Positions 31,955-40,598 of a DNA stretch of 44,326 bases are shown in pieces. Both the position numbers and the translations under genes were made by a program. Source of the DNA: a virus; the IMG/VR virus record IMGVR_UViG_3300048908_000117, positions 1-44,326 of that record. The stretch is one strand, 5' to 3'. Below the pieces are notes generated by a model. That model did no database searches and was not told the DNA's origin. It was given only the letters and a program-made list of their open reading frames with translations. How positions within the stretch are numbered: position 1 is the first letter of the stretch; the number at the start of each line of letters is the position of its first letter.

Positions 31955-33363
31955 CGTTTGCCTTTCATGTAGTCGAGGAGCAGGTCTTGCACGGCGCCCT
32001 TGCTCTTGCGACGCTCGACGACCACTTGGTCGATCGTGCCGCGGGCGACGATGTAGTGAATGGAGACGGCGCGATCCTTGCCGGCCTGGTACTGGCGCAT
32101 CGGCCCGACGCGCTCGATGAACTGGTCGTGCGTCTCGAGATCCCACCAGTGGCCGAAGAACGCCACGGTGGAGCAGTGTTCCTGCAGGCCGTCGACGCCG
32201 TGGCCCATGCCGGCCGGGTGGCCCAGCCAGAGGCTGCCCTTGCCGGCCTTGGCGGCCAGCATCTGGGCGTCGACCGACAGGTCGAGCGCGTCAGGAAAGC
32301 GCGCCTTCAGGCGGGCAAGGTCGGACTTGAAGTGATAGGCGCAGAGCACCGGCTCGCCGGCGTTCTCCTCGACGAGCGACTCGAGAGCGTCGAGCTTCTC
32401 GTCGTGCACGCCGACCCACTCCTTGCCGTCCTCGAGGTAGACGGCGCCGTTGGCCAGCTGCAGACACTTGATCGTCTTGGCCGCGGCGTTGAACACCTCG
32501 ATCTCGTTGCCGTCCAGCTCCATGAACAGCTCGCGCTCGAACTGCTTGTAGGTCTCGGCGGCGCGCCGCGGCAGGTCGACCTCGATCACGTTGACGATCG
32601 GTTCGGTCAGGTCGAACCAGTCCTTGGGGTCGAGGGTCAGGCAGATGTCGGCGATCCGCTCATGGATCTGATGGTGCGAGTGCTCGAAGATGACCGGCTG
32701 GATCTCGACCTTGCGCGAGACGGCGTCCTTGATCCGCTTGTAGCCGAACCAGCGCGACTCGAACGACGAGTAGCTGCGCCCCAGGCGCTCGCCCGCATCG
32801 AGAAACCAGGTCTGCCCCCACAGGTCTTTGAGGCCGTTGGGCGCCGGCGTGCCGGTCAGGTTGATCCAGGTCTCGACGTCCTTGTGTGCGAACTCGCCGA
32901 TGGCGCGCGCTCGCGCGCCGCCCTGCAGGACGCGGAAGTTCTTGAGCCGGGTCGACTCGTCGGCGATCACGGTACGGAACGGCCAGGCCCGGCCGCCGCG
33001 CGCGATGTGCTCGCGCAGCCAGACCAGGTTGTCGTAGGCAATCGAGTAGATCGGCGCGTCCAGCTTCAGCGCGGCTGCGCGCTCGGCCGCCGTGCCGGTC
33101 ATGCACACCACGTCGAGGCTGGTCAGGTGATCCCACTTCTTGACCTCGTCTGGCCACACGTGCTCGGCGACCCGCTTGGGGCCGACCACCAGCGTCGGCG
33201 CGCTCTCGCCCCAGACGTCATACTTGAACGCCAGGAACGTCAGCACCATCGGCGTCTTGCCCATCCCAGGCTTGGCGAACAGCGCGCAGCGCGGCGTGCT
33301 CGCGAACAGGTCCATGGCTGCCGCGGCGTAGGGCCGAGGGGTGTAGGTGCGGCGGGCGATCAC
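31951..33363 (-). CDS. SNF2-family DEAD-like helicase
   Basis: The 470-residue protein begins at GTG. Walker A is AKPGMGKT (30-37), the Walker B position reads [11 protein letters not shown] (D135, E136), motif III is [15 protein letters not shown] (169-173 region), and the C-terminal RecA-like lobe ends with [13 protein letters not shown], a variant of the SNF2 motif VI. It is a compact two-lobe DNA translocase of the kind many phages encode, probably acting in replication or recombination. It lies downstream of the cytosine methyltransferase and overlaps the next gene. Confidence 0.85.
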   Translation of the reverse strand: MIARRTYTPRPYAAAAMDLFASTPRCALFAKPGMGKTPMVLTFLAFKYDVWGESAPTLVVGPKRVAEHVWPDEVKKWDHLTSLDVVCMTGTAAERAAALKLDAPIYSIAYDNLVWLREHIARGGRAWPFRTVIADESTRLKNFRVLQGGARARAIGEFAHKDVETWINLTGTPAPNGLKDLWGQTWFLDAGERLGRSYSSFESRWFGYKRIKDAVSRKVEIQPVIFEHSHHQIHERIADICLTLDPKDWFDLTEPIVNVIEVDLPRRAAETYKQFERELFMELDGNEIEVFNAAAKTIKCLQLANGAVYLEDGKEWVGVHDEKLDALESLVEENAGEPVLCAYHFKSDLARLKARFPDALDLSVDAQMLAAKAGKGSLWLGHPAGMGHGVDGLQEHCSTVAFFGHWWDLETHDQFIERVGPMRQYQAGKDRAVSIHYIVARGTIDQVVVERRKSKGAVQDLLLDYMKGKR

Positions 33364-33366
33364 AGC

Positions 33367-34464
33367 TTAGTCGCCGAGGTACGCTTCGATGAAGACGCGC
33401 GCGGCTTCCGCGTTGATGGCGTTACCATAGGCGCGCAGGCGTCCCATTCGCTGGGGAGCGCCATGAGCCAGCGGGAATGAGCCGGGTTCAACTGGCCGCC
33501 ACTTGTTGTCTCGACAGGGGATCCAGTCAGCATCGGCCCAGAACCCGCCGACAGGGCGGCGTCCGTCAGCGTCATGAAGGTCTGCCCCCCGTAGCCGTAG
33601 GCCCGCGAAGCGGCCGAGTCCTGCCCCGTCGTCGTCGGCCAGGAGCACAGCGCCACCGTCTTGCGGCTGCTGTCGTTGTTCCCTGCCGCGTTGTTCCCGT
33701 TCTGCGCCGGCGTCCCCGCCATCGGTGTCGGCCAACTCGCCAACGTGAACGCCTGCTCCGACAGCGGCTTGCCCCGCGTCTGCTCCTCTCGGCCCGCCAG
33801 AAATTCCGGGGAACCGCTGGCCGAGTGCCAATCCCTCGTTGCCGGCGTTGCCCAGGAGGCCAGTTGCGCGCCGTCGTCCAGGTTGCGTTTGCCCTGCGCG
33901 TAGCGCATCAGCGCCGTTCTCGGCGATGACGTGCGTCCGTTCGGGTCGCCGTCTCTGGCTTGGGGAGTCGGCCACCCAATACAGGCGGTCACGGATGTGC
34001 GGAGCACCGACGCCCGCAGACGGAAACGGGATCGCCCCGAAGGCGTAGCCCACTCCTTCCAGGTCATCTTGAACAAGGTCGAGCCAAGGGCCTGCGTCGC
34101 TGCTCGCAACCTGCTCTCCAAAGACGACTGCAGGTCGGCACTGGCTGACGAGGTGGTGCCAGGCTGGCCAGAGGTGCCGCTCGTCAGAAAATCCAGCGCC
34201 TTTGCCTGCCGCGCTGAAAGGCTGGCAAGGACAGGATCCCGTCCAAACGGGTCGGCTATCAGGCCAGCCAGCCAGCCGGAGCGCGTAGGACCAGACGCCG
34301 ACGCCGGCGAAGAAATGACACTGCGTATAGCGGTTGAGTTCACGGGGTTCGATGTCCTCGATGGATCGCGTGTCGACGACGCCGGGTGCGATGTGCCCCG
34401 CTGCGATCAGGTTGCGCAGCCACGCGGCGGCGTAGAGGTCGATCTCGTTGTAGAAGGCGGTCAC
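33367..34464 (-). CDS. DNA cytosine-5 methyltransferase
   Basis: The 365-residue protein starts at GTG overlapping the previous stop (GCGTGA). Motif I is FFAGVGVWS (51-59), catalytic C80 is in [13 protein letters not shown], motif VI is GEQVAS (E117, replacing ENV), motif VIII is IRDRLYW (around 148-153), and the C-terminal motif X is [10 protein letters not shown]. Between about 160 and 300 is a low-complexity Asp/Gly/Arg/Gln-rich stretch ([20 protein letters not shown]) in place of a normal target recognition domain. The same DNA is open in a second frame (33360-34343, see findings). It probably modifies phage DNA against host restriction. Confidence 0.85.
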   Translation of the reverse strand: MTAFYNEIDLYAAAWLRNLIAAGHIAPGVVDTRSIEDIEPRELNRYTQCHFFAGVGVWSYALRLAGWPDSRPVWTGSCPCQPFSAAGKGAGFSDERHLWPAWHHLVSQCRPAVVFGEQVASSDAGPWLDLVQDDLEGVGYAFGAIPFPSAGVGAPHIRDRLYWVADSPSQRRRPERTHVIAENGADALRAGQTQPGRRRATGLLGNAGNEGLALGQRFPGISGGPRGADAGQAAVGAGVHVGELADTDGGDAGAEREQRGREQRQQPQDGGAVLLADDDGAGLGRFAGLRLRGADLHDADGRRPVGGFWADADWIPCRDNKWRPVEPGSFPLAHGAPQRMGRLRAYGNAINAEAARVFIEAYLGD

Positions 34465-34604
34465 GCGAACTCGCTCAGCGCCAAGGCGCGCTCGCGCCAG
34501 ACGTCCTTGGTCGTCTCGCCGAGCTGGTGCCATGCGGGGTGATAGCTGCGCGCCGGGTTGGCGTCGTACAGCTGCTCGGCGAGGGTCTCGATCTCGGCGC
34601 TCAT
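34461..34604 (-). CDS. Small phage protein (47 residues)
   Basis: MSAEIETLAEQLYDANPARS, then YHPAWHQLGETTKDVWRERA, then LALSEFA. It overlaps both neighbours by 4 bases (ATGA and GCGTGA). The motif W-x-x-L-x-E-x-x-K-x-x-W-R-E-R-A resembles short conserved phage proteins placed near methylases. Role unknown. Confidence 0.7.
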   Translation of the reverse strand: MSAEIETLAEQLYDANPARSYHPAWHQLGETTKDVWRERALALSEFA

Positions 34605-35041
34605 GCCCAGGGTCTCAAGATGAATGCGGTGATCGGCGACGGGCCGGGCTGTGGCTCGCCGGTGCTGGCCTCGAGCCACTTGACGCGGCCCATCGAGCGG
34701 CACTCGGCGCCGGCTTCGAGCAGCAGGTTGACGTAGCTCTGGGTCGGGATCAGCAGCACCGAGCCGCGGCCGTGCTTGCTTTCCTCGATCGCCTTGCGGA
34801 CGAACGCCGTCGGCCCCTTGCCGTTCACGCCGTCGTGAGGCCGAAACGGCGGATTGACGTAGCTCATGCGACCCCAGGGGCCTTGCAGGCTGTCGTAGCC
34901 CTCCGGCCGCGGGCAGGGGCACGGGTCGAAGTCGAACGCGAACTCAGCGTCCAGGCGCGCGAACAGGTCGGGCGGGGTCAGCCAGTAGCGGCGCGTCTCG
35001 TCCGTAGGCGTGCCGCCTATGGTGTGGCGCAGCGCGCTCAT
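34601..35041 (-). CDS. DNA N6-adenine methyltransferase (phage Dam-like)
   Basis: The 146-residue protein has an N-terminal WLTPPDLFARLDAEFAFDFD, then DPCPCP, and the catalytic YVNPPFRP (N63-P64-P65-F66). It fits the short phage N6-adenine methyltransferase family, which lacks a separate target domain. Its ATG overlaps the VRR-NUC stop. With the cytosine methylase and Lar-like protein it forms an anti-restriction group. Confidence 0.85.
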   Translation of the reverse strand: MSALRHTIGGTPTDETRRYWLTPPDLFARLDAEFAFDFDPCPCPRPEGYDSLQGPWGRMSYVNPPFRPHDGVNGKGPTAFVRKAIEESKHGRGSVLLIPTQSYVNLLLEAGAECRSMGRVKWLEASTGEPQPGPSPITAFILRPWA

Positions 35042-35349
35042 CCGAGCAACTCCTCGACACCCTGCAGCGAGTCGACGACCTCGACGCGCTGGCCCATCGC
35101 GCGCAGGCGCGCGTGCTCGCGCAGCTGGTACTGCTCAGCGCCCACGCCCGGCGCCTTGAGCTCGACCCAGATGGCGCGCGCTGGCGCGACGGTCTGGCCG
35201 GGCGGGTACAGCGGGCCGACGACCCTGGCAGGCAGCAGGACGAACCGATCCGGCGCGCCGCGACGCCCGATCCACTGCACCTTGCGCACCTCGCCACCCA
35301 TCGCCTGGACGCGCTTGACCAGGTACGCCTCGATGTCGCGTTCACGCAC
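35038..35349 (-). CDS. VRR-NUC domain nuclease
   Basis: The 103-residue protein has the standalone VRR-NUC layout: MRERDIEAYLVKRVQAMGGE, IGRRGAPDRFVLLP with D34, IWVELKAPG with E63 and K65, and Q73 in AEQYQLREHARL. It is a PD-(D/E)XK nuclease likely acting on branched or recombination intermediates. It overlaps the preceding gene by 8 bases. Confidence 0.85.
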   Translation of the reverse strand: MRERDIEAYLVKRVQAMGGEVRKVQWIGRRGAPDRFVLLPARVVGPLYPPGQTVAPARAIWVELKAPGVGAEQYQLREHARLRAMGQRVEVVDSLQGVEELLG

Positions 35350-35536
35350 GGGCCAGCTCCTTGACCTTTTCGAGGAACGCCGTCGCGACGATCATCTTGT
35401 CGAACTGGTCAGCCGGCACCTCGCGCGTCGAGAACCGATGGCCGGCGACGCAGCGGTAGGTGCGGCGGACGTGACCGATGACGGTGCGGGTCTCTTCGAC
35501 CTTGGCGTCCAGATTGCAGGTAGGGCAGGGGATCAC
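35342..35536 (-). CDS. Small NrdR-like zinc-ribbon protein
   Basis: The 64-residue protein begins at GTG inside the previous stop (GGTGA). CPTC at residues 4-7, then RRTYRCVAGHRFSTRE with C29 and H33, resembles the zinc ribbon of the NrdR repressor (RRECxxCGRRFTTxE) without its ATP-cone. It may bind DNA. Function unknown. Confidence 0.65.
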   Translation of the reverse strand: MIPCPTCNLDAKVEETRTVIGHVRRTYRCVAGHRFSTREVPADQFDKMIVATAFLEKVKELARA

Positions 35537-35958
35537 CGCGCCACCGCCTCGACGCCGCACCGGCCGGCCGCCCCGTAGAACGAGTGCGGCGCGCCCGGCA
35601 CGCTGATCGGCTGGAACCTGGGCGCGAAGCCCGGGCAGATGGTGACTTTGGCGCGCGACGTGTCGGCCGGGGTGTCGGGCGTCCACGGCGCGGCGCTCGG
35701 CAGCGCGGCGGTGCCCTTGCTGTAGAGCGCGCGCTGGCGCGCGATCTCGGCCTGGTCAGCGACGAACACGTCGCGCATGCCGGCGTGCGCGAAGTAGCGG
35801 AAGTGCTTGGCGTCGATGCGCGCCGGGTGCAACTGACCCAGTGCCGTCAGCTTGCGCATGGAGCGGCTCGCGTGCGGCTTGTCGCAGCCCGGCACCTCGT
35901 CGGCGCTGACGCCGGTCGTGCGTGCCGCGAGGCGGCGGATCAGTTCCTGTCGTGACAT
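35533..35958 (-). CDS. Putative winged-helix phage protein
   Basis: The 141-residue protein has a strong ribosome site (AGAGGAG) before ATG 35958. Residues 1-65 (MSRQELIRRLAARTTGVSAD, then RSMRKLTALGQLHPARID, then KHFRYFA) look like a small winged helix. The rest is proline-rich. It is the first gene after the operator/promoter at 35981-36010 and may be a regulator or replication accessory. Uncertain. Confidence 0.6.
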   Translation of the reverse strand: MSRQELIRRLAARTTGVSADEVPGCDKPHASRSMRKLTALGQLHPARIDAKHFRYFAHAGMRDVFVADQAEIARQRALYSKGTAALPSAAPWTPDTPADTSRAKVTICPGFAPRFQPISVPGAPHSFYGAAGRCGVEAVAR

Positions 35959-35980
35959 GTGGTCTCCTCTGGGATAAAGA

Positions 35981-36010
35981 ACTTTAGCACGCGCTAAAGT
36001 CAGGACGCAA
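35981..36010 (-). promoter_or_regulatory. Leftward early promoter with perfect operator palindrome (middle of operon)
   Basis: CTTTAGC-ACGC-GCTAAAG at 35982-35999. On the minus strand the -10 TAAAGT (35981-35986) overlaps one arm and -35 TTGCGT (36005-36010) is 18 bp away. An extra GATAAAG half-site is at 35973-35979. It overlaps the 3' end of the Lar-like gene and would drive the nuclease/methylase/helicase/integrase part of the operon. Confidence 0.65.
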
Positions 36011-36196
36011 GAGAAATTTGTCGTCGATCGGTGCCCGCGTGTTCCAGGCGTCGATGGCGTTCTGGAAGGGCTGGCCCATCTTCATCGGCCCTTCGGCACC
36101 GCAGCCGAAGCACGAGACGAACTCGACGGCGTCGACGAGCGACAGCCGCGAGCTGCCGCAGAACGGGCAGGGCAGCAGAGCGGGGCGGTCGGACAT
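35984..36196 (-). CDS. Lar-like restriction alleviation protein
   Basis: The 70-residue protein has LLPCPFCGSSRLSLVDAVEF and VSCFGCGAEGP, giving two Cys-x2-Cys pairs (C10/C13, C29/C32), followed by NAIDAWNTRAP, the standard ending of the Lar family. These proteins modulate host type I restriction. The start lies 2 bases after the polymerase stop; the last codons overlap the operator palindrome. Confidence 0.85.
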   Translation of the reverse strand: MSDRPALLPCPFCGSSRLSLVDAVEFVSCFGCGAEGPMKMGQPFQNAIDAWNTRAPIDDKFLLRPDFSAC

Positions 36197-36198
36197 GG

Positions 36199-38346
36199 TC
36201 AGTCCTTGCGGTAGCGGTAGCACTCGAAGCCGGCGGCTGCGAGCGGGAGACCCGGCGCCCAGGCCGGGTTGGTTGCCATGCGGCGCACGAGCTCGTCGGC
36301 CGTGAAGCGTGGCTCGTCCGGCACCTCGGTCAGCAGCTCGTCGTGCACGGTCAGCACGATCGGGTAGTCGACGTCGATGCCCGGCATCCCGTCGGCCAGC
36401 GTGTCGCGGGCCGAGCTCTGCGTGCACTCGGCGATGATCTTGCCGCCGTGTGTCTTGACCTTGTTCCACTGGCGCGTGTACGGGTTGATGCCCATGTAGG
36501 TCAGCTGGCCGTTCGCATCGCACTGCGCGTGCAGGTAGCACAGGTACGCGCCCGACGGCAGCCGGATGCGCAGCCACGCGCCATCGCGCCGGCAGCGCAG
36601 GTGCTGGCCGATGTCGAACGTGACGCCCTCGTTGACGATGGCGCGCTTGAACGCGTCCGAGGCGTCGGCCCACAGCTGCACGATCGCCGGGTTCGCCTCG
36701 CGCCAGGCGTTCTTAAGCACCTCGCAGGCCACGTAGATATTCTTGGGCAGCTCCAGGCCACCCCCGCGGCGCTTCTTCATCGCCCAGTCGTAGACACCAT
36801 AGGCGCGCGCGAGCGCGTCCTTCGGTGCGGTGCTGTGCACGGCGTCGGCCAGCACGTCCAGGTCCATCTTGTAGACCATGGCGAAGGTCAGGAACGCGGC
36901 GACGCCGCCCTCGTAGCCCAGGCCCAGCTCCTGCACCTTGCCGATCTGGCGCTTGTCGCCAGTGGCCTCGGACGGCGGCACGTTGAACGACCGGGCGTAT
37001 GCCAGCTTGTACAGGTCCTCACCCTTGCGCTTGAAGTCGTCCTTGACAGGGATGCGCTGGCCGAACTCGTCGAGCTCGAACGTGTCGTAGTCGCGGAACG
37101 CCTGCAGCTTCCATTCCTCGCCGGCCAGCCAGGCCAGCATGCGGCCCTCGATGTTGGCCAAGTCGGCCACAACCAGCTTCTTGCCGGGCGCCGCCACGAT
37201 GAGGCCGCGGATCGCGTCGCTGGTGGCGAGCATGACGTCGCCGAAGACGACGTCGCAGTAGCCACCCTTGAGCGAGGCGACGGCCATCTCCTGGGCGCGC
37301 TCGTCAAAGCCGCGCGAGGGCCGCGGCATGTTGTGCGGCTGCAGGATGCGCCCGGCCCAGCGCCGCGTGCGCAGCGCGCCGGCGAACTGCAGGCTGTTGC
37401 GCAGCCGGCCGTCGGACGACGTCGCGGCGATGGCGGCCTTGTACTTGGCCGTCGACGTCTTCGTCGCCTCGAGGCGGATCGCGAGCAGCTGCTTGACGCC
37501 CTCGGGCAGCTCGGGGTCTTCCAGCCGGCGGCGCAGCGTGTCAGCTTTCATGTCCGGCAGGTCGACACCGTACTCGGCCAAGATGAACTTGAGCATCGCG
37601 TCGCGCTTGGACGGCGCCGACACCAGGCCGTTCGTCGCCTCGACGGTCTCGGCCTTCAGGCGCTGGGTCTCCGCGGCGGTCGCCGTGATAGCGGCCTCGG
37701 CCAGCTCAAGGTCGACTTGAAAGCCGCGGTCATTGATCCGCTGGTCGAGGTGCCAGAGCGCCAGCTCGCGGTGGCCGGCGCGGTAGTTCCACTGGGGAAG
37801 CGCCCGGTCGACGGCGCGCATCGAGATGATGTCCTGCCGGCTGTAGTCCAGGAACTCGGCCCACTCGGCCGGGTGCGTCTCGCGCGTCGCGCGGCGCAGG
37901 GTCTGGTTCTTGGGGCGCGGCTTGCAGAACAGCTTGATCAGGTCGCCGCCGCGTTTGTCCTTGGACTCGTCGACGCCCAGGTCGAGGATCGGTCCGAGCT
38001 TGCCGAGCGCACCGGGCAGGCCGTGCATGTAGGCCTTGACCATCGTGTCGCGCCAGCGTTCGATCGGGACGTCGATGCCCCAGCACGCGCGCACTAGGGT
38101 GCGGTCGAAGGCGGAATTGTGGGCGACGATCTCGACGGCCGGGTCACGCAACAGCTCGAACAGCGGCAGGATCTCGTCGAACCAGTCCGGAAGCGTGCAG
38201 TCGATCACGGTCGGCTCGCGATCGTCCAGCGCCCACTGCGCCACGGTGATCTCGGTCGACGGATCCTCGGCGTAGCGGTGCGTCCCGTGCGCCTTGAGAT
38301 CGCACTCGCTGTAGGTCTCGCAGTCGAGGTACAGCGTTTGGCGCAT
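36199..38346 (-). CDS. DNA polymerase, family A (with 3'-5' exonuclease)
   Basis: The 715-residue protein (a TTG four codons upstream is an alternative start). Exonuclease motif I is YLDCETYSE (D8, E10). Polymerase motif A reads VVADLANIEGRMLAWLAGE, motif B DKRQIGKVQELGLGYEG, and motif C LTVHDELLTEVP. No 5'-nuclease domain is present. It is the replicative polymerase, working with the PrimPol/VapE protein at 1759. The gene is opposite to the lipoprotein gene that begins 24 bases from its start. Confidence 0.92.
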   Translation of the reverse strand: MRQTLYLDCETYSECDLKAHGTHRYAEDPSTEITVAQWALDDREPTVIDCTLPDWFDEILPLFELLRDPAVEIVAHNSAFDRTLVRACWGIDVPIERWRDTMVKAYMHGLPGALGKLGPILDLGVDESKDKRGGDLIKLFCKPRPKNQTLRRATRETHPAEWAEFLDYSRQDIISMRAVDRALPQWNYRAGHRELALWHLDQRINDRGFQVDLELAEAAITATAAETQRLKAETVEATNGLVSAPSKRDAMLKFILAEYGVDLPDMKADTLRRRLEDPELPEGVKQLLAIRLEATKTSTAKYKAAIAATSSDGRLRNSLQFAGALRTRRWAGRILQPHNMPRPSRGFDERAQEMAVASLKGGYCDVVFGDVMLATSDAIRGLIVAAPGKKLVVADLANIEGRMLAWLAGEEWKLQAFRDYDTFELDEFGQRIPVKDDFKRKGEDLYKLAYARSFNVPPSEATGDKRQIGKVQELGLGYEGGVAAFLTFAMVYKMDLDVLADAVHSTAPKDALARAYGVYDWAMKKRRGGGLELPKNIYVACEVLKNAWREANPAIVQLWADASDAFKRAIVNEGVTFDIGQHLRCRRDGAWLRIRLPSGAYLCYLHAQCDANGQLTYMGINPYTRQWNKVKTHGGKIIAECTQSSARDTLADGMPGIDVDYPIVLTVHDELLTEVPDEPRFTADELVRRMATNPAWAPGLPLAAAGFECYRYRKD

Positions 38347-38369
38347 ACTTGAGGTCAAGAGGTGTCCCT

Positions 38370-38654
38370 ATGAAACTGATTGTCTGCATCTTCTCGGCGC
38401 TCGCGCTCACCGCGTGCGCCACCTCGTCCGGCGTGCTGAAGACCGGCCCGGACACGTTCGCCATTTCGACCGCGGCCTCGCGCGGCGCCGGCGGCGTGCC
38501 GGCAGCCAAGCGCGCCGCCTACGAGCAGGGCGCCGCGACGTGCCAGGCCAAGGGCCAGGAGCTGGTCACGGTCAGCGAGGACGACAAGCCCCAGACCTGG
38601 ACTGACGGCATGGCGCGTGTCGAGCTCACGTTCAGGTGCCAGCGCGCCGGCTGA
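38370..38654 (+). CDS. Lipoprotein (moron-like), the only rightward gene in the leftward operon
   Basis: The 94-residue protein has a lipoprotein signal, MKLIVCIFSALALTACATSS, with lipobox LTAC and lipidated cysteine at residue 16. The mature part holds two cysteines (AATCQAK and FRCQRAG) that may pair. AGAGG precedes the ATG. It faces the polymerase gene divergently and runs into the next leftward gene tail-to-tail with a 23-base overlap. It would be expressed from its own promoter. Phage lipoproteins of this kind often alter the cell envelope or block superinfection, which is an inference here. Confidence 0.8.
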   Translation: MKLIVCIFSALALTACATSSGVLKTGPDTFAISTAASRGAGGVPAAKRAAYEQGAATCQAKGQELVTVSEDDKPQTWTDGMARVELTFRCQRAG

Positions 38655-38808
38655 ACGCGCGCAGCACCTGCTGCACCCAGCTGGCGTCACGCTTCCACCA
38701 GGCCAGGGCCGCCTGGCGCTCCTTCTCGGCCTGCTCGGCGATCTCGCGCTTCCAGGCCTCGAGATCGCCATAGCCGAAGGAGCCGGTTGTTTTGCGCGGC
38801 TCGGTCAT
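38632..38808 (-). CDS. Small protein of unknown function
   Basis: The 58-residue charged helical protein (MTEPRKTTGSFGYGDLEAWK, then REIAEQAEKERQAALAWWKR) ends tail-to-tail inside the lipoprotein gene. It follows the gene at 38811-39134 by 2 bases. It looks like a small head-to-tail helix bundle. No family recognised. Confidence 0.6.
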   Translation of the reverse strand: MTEPRKTTGSFGYGDLEAWKREIAEQAEKERQAALAWWKRDASWVQQVLRAFSRRAGT

Positions 38809-38810
38809 GA

Positions 38811-39134
38811 TCAGCAGCGCAGCAGGCCGATCGCCTGGCTGATGTCTTGGCACAGGTTGACGACCCGCGCATGCGCGCCCGCGATCGAGCGGGCAATGTC
38901 GGAGTCGGGGAAGTTTGCGGCCCGAGGTGCCGCAGCTTCGTTGCATTCCGGGGAACCGGCGGACGCTGGGGCGAGGCGGCGACGCAGCTCGTTCTTCAGC
39001 TCGGTCAAGTGCTCCAGACCCTGGTGCAACGTGTTGAGCTCCAGCTCGATCTCGCTCTGACCGCGCGGCGGCTCGGCGATTCCGCAAGCCTGGCTCGCGG
39101 TGGGCATTTCGTAGTGGTAGATGGTCTTGTTCAT
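38811..39134 (-). CDS. Helical protein of unknown function
   Basis: The 107-residue protein (start MNKTIYHYEMPTASQACGIA, GAAAGAG upstream) has a central coiled coil (SEIELELNTLHQGLEHLTEL, then KNELRRRLAP). A 187-base gap without a gene precedes it (39135-39320), where I see no clear promoter. An earlier in-frame start at 39185 lacks a ribosome site. Confidence 0.55.
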   Translation of the reverse strand: MNKTIYHYEMPTASQACGIAEPPRGQSEIELELNTLHQGLEHLTELKNELRRRLAPASAGSPECNEAAAPRAANFPDSDIARSIAGAHARVVNLCQDISQAIGLLRC

Positions 39135-39320
39135 GGTCTCTTTCGATGAATGTGGTGTCCTCACTTCCTCGGTTTGCCCCTTCAATGCTTGCGGCGCTGC
39201 AGGGTTTGCTCATGGCGGCCAGCGTTCAAGTTCGTGCGGGGCCGGAGCGCTGAGAGAGCCGAGGCTGTGCACCTCGCGTGGGGACGGGTCGAAGCTTGGA
39301 ACGCAGCGCCCCGCTGTGTT

Positions 39321-39941
39321 CTAGACGAGAGGTTCGGAGTCGATCGGAGCGTCGCCGGTGAGGAACGATCCGCTCACAGACCTGCCTGCCAGCGCCGCGC
39401 TGAGCATCCCCTGCACGGTGGGCATCGGTGCGGTCGCCGGCACAGGCTGGTGCGCGAGCACCGAGAGGCCCAGCACCTTGGCGATGTCCGGCTTGCGGTA
39501 GTTCGGCCCCTTGAGGATCTTCCCGTCCTCGCGGCGGATCGGCTTGCCGTCGGCGCCGGCCTTGCTCATGTTCGAGGCGTGGATCTCGGCCAGCACCAGC
39601 TCGCCCGGGAAGCCGCAGATCAGGTTGCCGCCGTCGACCAGGTAGCGGATGTCGCCGAAGCCGTCGGCGGCCTCGACGGGGTCGTACTCGAGGCCGTCCA
39701 CGGCCATCACTCGGACGAAGTCATCGGCCTCGTTGCCGCCGCTCTGGCACTGCAGCGCGACGCCCAGGGCGCGCGCCGTCTCGAGCAGCTCCTCGGCGAT
39801 CATCCGGATCCGAAGCACGCGGTTCTCGATGGACGGGACGACGCTCGGGTCGTAGCTGACGGGGTGGTCGAACACCTCGTGGAATTCACGCACCGGGGTG
39901 TCGTGATACGCGACCTGGTAGGCGCGGGCGGCGAGAGACAT
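39321..39941 (-). CDS. MazG-like nucleotide pyrophosphohydrolase
   Basis: The 206-residue protein has the all-alpha NTP pyrophosphatase pattern: RIRMIAEELLETARALG with E50, E51 and E54, then EAADGFGDIRYLVDGGN with E90, D93 and D97, then LAEIHASNMSKAGADGKPI, KGPNYRKPDI. This matches the phage phosphoribosyl-ATP pyrophosphohydrolase-like group. The activity could clean or shape the nucleotide pool or lower alarmone levels. AAGGAC precedes the ATG. Confidence 0.85.
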   Translation of the reverse strand: MSLAARAYQVAYHDTPVREFHEVFDHPVSYDPSVVPSIENRVLRIRMIAEELLETARALGVALQCQSGGNEADDFVRVMAVDGLEYDPVEAADGFGDIRYLVDGGNLICGFPGELVLAEIHASNMSKAGADGKPIRREDGKILKGPNYRKPDIAKVLGLSVLAHQPVPATAPMPTVQGMLSAALAGRSVSGSFLTGDAPIDSEPLV

Positions 39942-39996
39942 GGCAGTCCTTGAAGTGGAATTGGCGGGCAGTTAGACCGGCATGCCCAGGCCGTTG

Positions 39997-40012
39997 CGCG
40001 GCTCGCGCCGCG
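39997..40012. terminator. GC-rich hairpin after the ssDNA-binding gene
   Basis: CGCGGC (39997-40002), TCGC, GCCGCG (40007-40012) immediately after the leftward stop at 40017. No T-run follows, so any termination would be partial. The gap 39942-40016 is otherwise empty. Confidence 0.35.
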
Positions 40013-40016
40013 GTGA

Positions 40017-40598
40017 TCAGGCGAACTCGTCGGCGGTCGCGCCGTTGGACACGGCCTCAAAGTCGTCGGCCTTGGCCTTGGCCGTGCCGAACGCGTCGCC
40101 GTCGTGGTCGAACTGGATGCCGACCAGCTTGCAGAAGACGCCATCGCCGAAGCGCGAGTCGGCGTACAGCTCGATCAGCGCGTTGACGTAGCAGCCCGAG
40201 TAGATCGGGTTCTTGCTGGCGTCCGTGACCTCGACGCGCGCACCCGTGAAGACCTGCGGCTTGACGCACTCGGCCTCGGTGTCGCCGCCCTGGCAGTTCG
40301 CCGACAGGATGAAGTTGCCCTCGTAGCCGTCGTACTTGGCCTTGAGGTCACCGTCGCGCAGGCAGACGTTGTCCTTAGCGCGCGCCGCCTTCATCGTGAC
40401 GGCGGCTTTGTCCTTCCACTTGATCTCGGCAGCCTCGCTGATGCCGGCGTTCAGCTGGGCGAGCTGCGGATGGTCCGGGGTGATGATCAGCGACGTGCCG
40501 CAGCGGAACTTGCCGGTGCCGTTGAACTGCTCGCCCTTGAACAGGACGGGGAACGACGCGCGGACGTTCTTCAGGAGGAAACGGGTGTTGGTGGCCAT
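40017..40598 (-). CDS. ssDNA-binding/annealing protein (DUF2815-like)
   Basis: The 193-residue protein begins MATNTRFLLKNVRASFPVLF, with KGEQFNGTGKFRCGTSLIIT, then DGYEGNFILSANCQ and YSGCYVNALIELYA, GVFCKLVGIQF. It matches the DUF2815 group of phage replication proteins, which have an OB-like core and are regarded as ssDNA-binding. Directly downstream of the RecB-like nuclease gene (start within its stop), so the pair probably acts together in recombination. Confidence 0.8.
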   Translation of the reverse strand: MATNTRFLLKNVRASFPVLFKGEQFNGTGKFRCGTSLIITPDHPQLAQLNAGISEAAEIKWKDKAAVTMKAARAKDNVCLRDGDLKAKYDGYEGNFILSANCQGGDTEAECVKPQVFTGARVEVTDASKNPIYSGCYVNALIELYADSRFGDGVFCKLVGIQFDHDGDAFGTAKAKADDFEAVSNGATADEFA

